A stretch of 64,000 nucleotides of DNA, taken from the NCBI GenBank assembly GCA_022496805.1, contig CM040103.1:1568001-1632000 (forward strand), read 5' to 3'. The notes beneath the pieces were generated by a model. The model was not told the DNA's origin. It worked only from the letters and a program-made list of their open reading frames with translations, and did no database searches. Position numbers and translations under genes: made by a program. Positions 58,030 to 64,000 of this stretch are shown in pieces. Each line of letters opens with the position of its first letter. The first letter of the stretch is position 1. The DNA is from Pohlia nutans. Taxonomy: Eukaryota; Streptophyta; Bryopsida; Bryales; Mniaceae.

Positions 58030-58668
58030 CTAAAAAGTAAAGAACACATGATAATTTAAATGTGAAGAATTGGTAATTTAAACATTCTATTGTAAAGAAC
58101 CCTTTGGAAATCTTTGGACAAACTACCTTTGTGGATACAATGTACATTCAAAACTCATTGCAACTTTGTAGGTTCATTTTTTTAGATATCATAGATTCTA
58201 TTGTGACACCACATTCTAACAATCAATCATTACTAAAAAAATGTGTAAGTAAAAGGTTACCTCACATATGACAATAATGATTGGAATTGTGTTATCAAGA
58301 ATAAATTTTGTATCTTTAAATCTTTAAAATTGCAAAGCATCACATCTTGGTTACAATTTTCTTTAAAAAAAACTTAAAACCCCATGATAAATAAATGCCT
58401 ATCAACATGCTTCAAGTGTGTCACTTAGCATAGCGGGACTTTACTCATGCGGCTATAGCTCACATGTGTCAACATGAAAGTTGCAATTAACCTTGAATTC
58501 TTCTCGATTTGATGTCTTAAAGGTGTTTTTAATATTGGTCGTATTCATGTGCCCAAGTGGAAATTGGCTTTTATCCTTTTTGACAATCTCCTATTATTGA
58601 ATTGAGACTTAATTAGTCCTTGTATCTCCAGGTGCTCTTTGGACCACAATAAGAAGTTATCATCTTAA
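57882..58668. other. No gene; (AT)n microsatellite
   Basis: 57975-58025 is a long (AT)n run. The remainder is AT-rich without recognisable features. Confidence 0.5.
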
Positions 58669-59608
58669 CCCCTAAATTTCCTTGTGTTTTTGGGAGCTTG
58701 AAACCTCAAAACTGCGATTTTCTACCTCTATGTACTCCCGGGGATGTGAACCAAGTTTTTTTACTTCTTTTAGAATTCCAACCGTAAGATCTTGTACCTA
58801 AGCCTATTCATAGCTACTGTTTCAAAAATTGACCGTTGGATGTTTATCATTTGCAAGATCATAACATCCAAAGTTTGTGCTAAAGTTTTTTTGGGCATTG
58901 CTTGGGAGGCATTGTCTCCATAGTGCAAAGGGGGACTTGAAGATTGTTACTCCAAACATTTTGATCATATTTTTTTCCATGTAGATAACTAAGTTGGGTA
59001 CGCTCATGCAAAATTTTAGAGACTCATTACGCGTTTCAAACCTTCATTCAAATTAATTTCCGGAAGAAGGTATAAAAATGGCAATTTGGTGAAACATGCA
59101 TCACATTAATTGTATTTGATTTTTGGAAAAAATGAATGGTGACTAGGTACCTCTATGATTTTATAAATTTTAGGCGAAATTATTTTAAAAAAATTTCAAA
59201 ATCTCAAATTTTGACAAATTTCGAAAGAAACAAATGTGAAATTACAAAAAACCGTGGAGGTTGCTGTTCTTTATTTTGGAGGCTGCCCTTGTTAAGCCAA
59301 GAATATAATCAACATGGGTCACTTCAAATTCTGAGCTTAAATGTGGTGAAGAGCATGTCTCCAACAAAAAAAAATTGAAAAAATGATTATAATAAAAAGT
59401 TTTTTTCTGCCCCAGTTGGGCTTGAAATCAAAAATTTCAATAAAAAAATTATAAAATCCGAATTTGACTTTGTAATTTTTACCACACACACCTTGTATGT
59501 ATGACCACGCCCACGCCAAATTATAGTCTAAAATTCGTAATTTAGACCTTCCATCTAAGCTGCCCGAAACAGTAAAAAGCCATTTTGGCTTTTAAGGGCC
59601 TTTAGGGG
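58669..59608 (+). mobile_element. TTAA-flanked element, 940 bp, CCCCTAAATTTCC ends
   Basis: Left end CCCCTAAATTTCCTTGTG and right end AAGGGCCTTTAGGGG with TTAA on both sides (58665-58668, 59609-59612). It has no intact reading frame. Confidence 0.82.
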
Positions 59609-60389
59609 TTAATCAAATAAAATTAAAATTAACATAATTTATGACAAATATATGATACATTTTCATTTTACACACGGCTATGTGTGAGTTTTATTGTAAA
59701 ATACCAAAAAGAAAAAGAATCCACACACGAAGAGATTTGTATGTGCTACTTAGAATAAAATAGTGATGAAAATATGACGTGTATGGACACTATTGGAAAC
59801 ATTGGTATGTGGTCATTGCATTGTGACAAAAATAAAGGTGGAAGGAAAAAGAATTGAATTATAATTGAGCATTGAATGAGTACTTTTTCCTTGTATTTTG
59901 CAAAATTCTTATGCACAATGATAAGGTTCAATATCATATTGAAGAATTAGGGATGCAAGTAGAGGTGAAGTGAACATGATGTTCATTATTGTGGATTGGA
60001 CAATTTGTGAAAACTTATTAGGTCCATAACAAAATAATCATGTATTCAATGCTTGCAGTGAAGACGATATATAACATGGTCTTTTGATCACAATAGGAAA
60101 CAAATCTAAATGGTCAAGGTCTTGTTTAAGAGGTGTTGCATCTTTACATTGGATTCTTTTCTTTTTAATACATAGTTTTCCTATATATGATCTTATTATC
60201 CTCAAAAGAGCTATATGAAAATTTGTAGCTTTTGTGTGTTTTACACTTTTTTACGTCATTTGTATGGAATATGTTCTTGACTATAAAACACATTGATCTA
60301 TCACTAAACTCATATATTTTAGTGATACGTAAATACATATTTAGATTTAATATTTAATCAATAAATAAACATTTATGTGGTTTGTTGCT
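59609..60389. other. No gene seen
   Basis: Strongly AT-rich, no element ends recognised. Confidence 0.45.
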
Positions 60390-60944
60390 CTGCCAAATCT
60401 AGAGCTCTAGTTTTGCAAAAATGCAATATAAAAAGCAACCTAGAGGGATATTTTGAACTTGATATATGAATAAAAGTTGTACATTATGAATTTAAGATTC
60501 TATTCATACGGTTAAATCTATGATTGCTATTACCAATAATTTTGTATAAAATTTGAAACTTGAAATTCAAAACTATTTTGTAATTCAACTACAAATAAGA
60601 TATTGACAATCTACAAATGAAAGTTGTTGTGATTGGTTGAAATATAATACTCTTAGTGCAGTGATTTTTGGAGATTTGTTGGTTGCTTAATTTTATGAGT
60701 TGACTTTTTCTAAAGCACTTTTACACTGAAATCTTCAAAATTTTGAGTGAATCACTACAATATGAAATGAGGCATACAAATTTCACAAATCATTCCCTTT
60801 TTAATCGAATCACATATACATGAAGCTAACTTTCCATACAATTTACAGTAAAAATTCCACACTTCAAAAAGTGCATGACGAAAGAGAAATTATTTACGAA
60901 ATCAAAATATTGTCCCAAAAAATGGACGCTCGGGCACTTAGGGG
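60390..60944 (+). mobile_element. Family B TTAA-type MITE, left end decayed
   Basis: The right end GGACGCTCGGGCACTTAGGGG is followed by TTAA (60945-60948). The body matches 3265-3826 and, inverted, 62860-63415. The left tip cannot be recognised. Confidence 0.75.
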
Positions 60945-61233
60945 TTAAGAAATAAAAACCACAAAATTTGGCTGAAAAGAACATCAAAATGTAAATGCAA
61001 AAATATTCTCTATCCAAAATATGGATGAAATTGTAAAGATGCGGTTCTACCATATTATTTTGTGTGGCCAGTTTAACACTCTCTGCAGTTTTCAGTCAAA
61101 AGTGAAATGCCAAAAACAAAAAACAAAAAATAAATGTCGACGTATAATTTTCCCCGACTACGTGAAGTAACAGCAGAAAGATTTCTATTTCTTTCTTCCG
61201 TCCAGAGTTGTCCTGGTTTTCCGGCCTCATGTA

Positions 61234-61637
61234 GGGTTGGATAACCTATTACCACCACCTCCCCCAATTCTGACATGTATAATTTTCTTGGAGCCACCAC
61301 AATTGAGACCCAAAACCACCAATTTCACTATTCAAGTAGACCAATGGCATGCCAAGAATTGCGAAGAAATAGCTCGTGGTTTTGGGTTAGCTCATGAGCG
61401 GATCTAGGAACAACAAAGTGTGAACTTCGGAAATTGGTATGTGATGTATGGGTACAGTAAAAGGTTACTTTCCACTTTGGAATTTCGTATAAAATTGACA
61501 AATGCAAATTAGATGTTGCAAATTTTTGCAATCCTCATCAAAACCTATTTCAAATGCAGTCAAATTTTTCTTGGGAATTTAGCACTGTCAAAAATAGGCC
61601 AGATTGCTTAAGTTGGTGGTAATAGGTTATCCAACTT
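61234..61637 (+). mobile_element. TA-flanked MITE family A, complete (reference empty-site copy)
   Basis: Ends GGGTTGGATAACCTATTACC and GGTAATAGGTTATCCAACTT between TA (61232-61233, 61638-61639). 404 bp. It lies inverted relative to 19225-20278 in interior order and lacks both insertions found there. Confidence 0.88.
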
Positions 61638-61890
61638 TATGTTACACTTGGCCTAATACCCACCAAAACCCGGGCGCCAACACGGACATGTTCCAGAAGC
61701 CAAAGCCTGCACAATTCTCTGGGTTCTTGCAACAGCTTACAGAGTCCGACCAAGGCTGCTTTTACGAGTGACCTATCAACATTGGAAAGTCCAACGCATT
61801 AATTAGGGTTACGCACCATGCGTCTCAATCACAAGATACTATGGTACACTGGAGCCCCGGCTGATGAGGACGTATCATCCGTTCAGTTAT

Positions 61891-62485
61891 TACATCTCGT
61901 TCAGGTTTTCGTTCTCTCATTCTTCCCAGAGTACCAAGTAACTAAGTGGGTACGTGGTAAGTACGTGGTGCAATCCACATCATTACACCAAAAGCACCAT
62001 ATAGTGTGGGTGGGTGAATGGAGTGGGTACATTCATCCATTTGAACTAATTCTCATCCAATTTGGATGAATTTACTTGGATGACTTTTAATTAGTAAAGC
62101 TTCTTTTAAGTACCGTGATTTTGGTGTGGTTGTTACATCTCATTCTCTTACTTGGTTAGGTTTTCCTTCTCGCATTCTTCCCCGAGTACCAAGTAACTAA
62201 GTGGGGTACGTGGTAAGTACGTAGTGCGATCCACATCATTACACCAAAAGCACCATATAGTGTGGGCGGGTGAATGACGTGGGTACATTCATCCATTTGA
62301 ACTATTTTCATCCAATTTGGATGAATTTACTTGGATAATTTTTAATTTGTAAAGCCTTACGGTGATTTCGGTGTGGTTCACATCTCATTCTCTTGGTCAG
62401 GTTTTCTTTCTCTCATTCTTCCCCACGTAGTACCAAGTAACTAAGTGGGGTACTTAGTAAGTACGTAATGGGTTCCACATCATTA
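61891..62485 (+). repeat. ~244-bp tandem repeat, about 2.4 units
   Basis: Units begin near 61891, 62134 and 62379, each starting TACATCTC-like, followed by CAGGTTTTC.TTCTCTCATT and AGTACCAAGTAACTAAGTGG. Copies differ by scattered changes and small indels. Confidence 0.85.
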
Positions 62486-62859
62486 GTTATTGTGGCTATT
62501 TTTTGGGTTTTCAAACCTAAGCACTGAGTCCATGTCAAAGGTGTGGGAGTCCCTGGTGTTGTACGCAGGCTTATTAATGACGACTGCCAACGCTTGTGTG
62601 GCCAGCATGAGGACGATGGAGCCCCGAGGAGGGGGAGCCTCTTATAATATTGCAGAAGATGCTTATATGCATGAGAAGAAAAAAAAACAGTAGAGTGTGT
62701 GAATCCTTTGGGTAGTATAAAATGCATGCACAAAGATCCTTAATGGATTTTTGGTTTATTTTTATTTTTAAATGAAATAGTTGTTTAACAAGAGAAGATC
62801 CGTCATGGATTTTGATCATGATTTTAGAATTATGTTTTAGAAGATAAAGGTTGCATTAA
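62486..62859. other. No gene seen
   Basis: 62500-62700 is somewhat GC-richer but has no recognisable coding sequence. Confidence 0.4.
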
Positions 62860-63415
62860 CCCCTAAACGTCCACCCGTCCTAAAAATTGATGATGTACGG
62901 AATGAAACACAATTTTAAAAATTTAGCATGCAGTTTTTAGCAGTATGGATTTTTTACTGAATTTTTTTTATGGGAAGTTAGCTTTATGTGTGATTCAATT
63001 AGAAAGGGGACGATTTGTGAAAATTTTATGCCTCATTTCATGCCACATTGTTTCACTATATTTTATGAAGATTTTAGTTAAAAAAGGCTCTTGAAAAAGT
63101 CAACTCATAAATTTAAGCAATCAAAAAATCACTACACTTAGAGTACCGTATTACATTTCAACTCATCACAAAAAAAATCATTCACAAATCGTCAATATCT
63201 TATTCGTAATCGAATTACAAACAAATTTTGAATTTTGAGTTTCAAAATTTAATCAAATTATTTGTGATAGCAATCAGGGATCTTACAATATGGATAGAAT
63301 CCAAAATTCATAATGTACAACTTTTATTCATAGTTCAAAATATGCCTCTTAGTTGCATTTTACAATGCATCTTTGTAAAACTGCCCAATGTGTACAGGGT
63401 GAGGACATTGAGGGG
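62860..63415 (-). mobile_element. Complete family B TTAA-flanked MITE, 556 bp
   Basis: Ends CCCCTAAACGTCCACCCGTC and GTGAGGACATTGAGGGG with perfect TTAA on both sides (62856-62859, 63416-63419). The interior is the inverse of 3265-3826 and 60390-60944. Best-preserved member of the family here. Confidence 0.9.
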
Positions 63416-64000
63416 TTAACCTTGAAGGACTACATAACATTCTTTAGCTAGTATTGCAACAAACCTTTTTGCTTGTGTAGTGTGAACAAGGAATTGATGA
63501 TGTGGAACATGCAGAAACTATTAAAAAACATAAATTTGTTGAGCTCCCAAGCCATCTTTAGCTAAAGACGGCTTTGCTTCTCCATAAGATTGCGATTACT
63601 ACAACAATTATAGCTTGGGATGAATATTCCCAAAGGTGATCAACGGGGTTCTCAAAAGAATGTTATGAGTAAGAAGCCCAAATCAGGCCTCATGAGCTTT
63701 GTTTTATAGTATTTTTGAATAGGTCCTATGTAGACCTCCTTCTATTTCAAATCTATTTGAATGTTTTTAATCAACACATGCAATGCTCTTCATTGATTCT
63801 AGTAATATAAAATTTGGTCTCATCTAAATTATATTTTTCACAATACGATCGATATTTAAAAACCAAAAAGCCTTGGTCTTTTAGGGGTTCACCCCTTAAG
63901 GACGAAGAAGCCCAAGTTGGACCTCATACTTTTTTAGTAGTTTTGAGTGGGTTCTACATGGACTTCCTTTAGTTCAAATTTGTTTGTTCTTTTACATTGT
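63416..64000. mobile_element. Two decayed TTAA-type MITE copies in tail-to-head contact
   Basis: About 63690-63888 resembles 56133-56360 and ends CCTTGGTCTTTTAGGGG. A second left end CCCCTTAAGGACGAAGAAGC begins at about 63892 and runs out of the window. The TTAA between them is decayed to TTCA. Confidence 0.55.

Noticed and set aside
1..64000. CRISPR arrays, bacterial operons, phage modules
   Set aside because: Spliced genes, plant tRNA and plant MITEs show this is plant nuclear DNA; no regularly spaced direct repeats with unique spacers were seen.

Overview
The window reads as nuclear DNA of a land plant with a large, repeat-rich genome. It is AT-rich and has few genes. I can support only two intron-containing protein genes in 64 kb: a group-2 LEA (WHy-domain) gene and an XRI1 homologue. 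There are also intact plant-type tRNA-Asn(GUU) genes, a canonical Stowaway MITE, several CACTA-like and Harbinger-like MITEs, and part of a non-LTR retrotransposon. I cannot place the organism below land plant. The mix of elements (TTAA-flanked piggyBac-like MITEs, Tc1-like remnants) makes me suspect a seed-free plant such as a fern, lycophyte or bryophyte, but this is a guess.

Layout. 1-7.5 kb: repeats, including a 1.36 kb long inverted repeat (4545-5906). 7.8-10.9 kb: LEA-2 gene on the minus strand, three clear coding exons, possible 5' UTR exons up to about 12.5 kb. 12.6-17 kb: MITEs and unassigned DNA. 17.1-18.9 kb: a tRNA-Asn gene split by a 5'-truncated LINE with a 17-bp target duplication. 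19.2-21.3 kb: a stack of four DNA transposons, some inside others. 22.1-24.9 kb: two TTAA-flanked elements, the second carrying four small foldback MITEs side by side. 25-27.2 kb: GC-richer DNA with coding-like patches and a CACTA-like element. 27-33.4 kb: scattered MITEs. 33.4-36.3 kb: an inverted duplication with 1,170-bp arms, each carrying an intact tRNA-Asn gene. 38-42 kb: foldback MITEs and a perfect 60-bp-arm palindrome. 42.8-44.1 kb: a degenerate 21-bp repeat array. 46.5-48.5 kb: XRI1 homologue on the minus strand, eight coding exons. 50.5-64 kb: repeats, including an 8-bp-TSD element with a captured or degraded reading frame (52.7-54.0 kb), a group II intron domain V inside an organelle-like insert (56.4-57.0 kb), several TTAA-flanked MITEs and a 245-bp tandem repeat.

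How it fits together. The two protein genes are unrelated in function: one concerns desiccation and stress protection, the other DNA repair and meiosis. The dominant story is transposition. About fifteen elements end in CCCC/CCCT at TTAA targets, a second large set has TA targets, and paralogous uninterrupted copies inside the window act as empty sites proving both kinds of target duplication.
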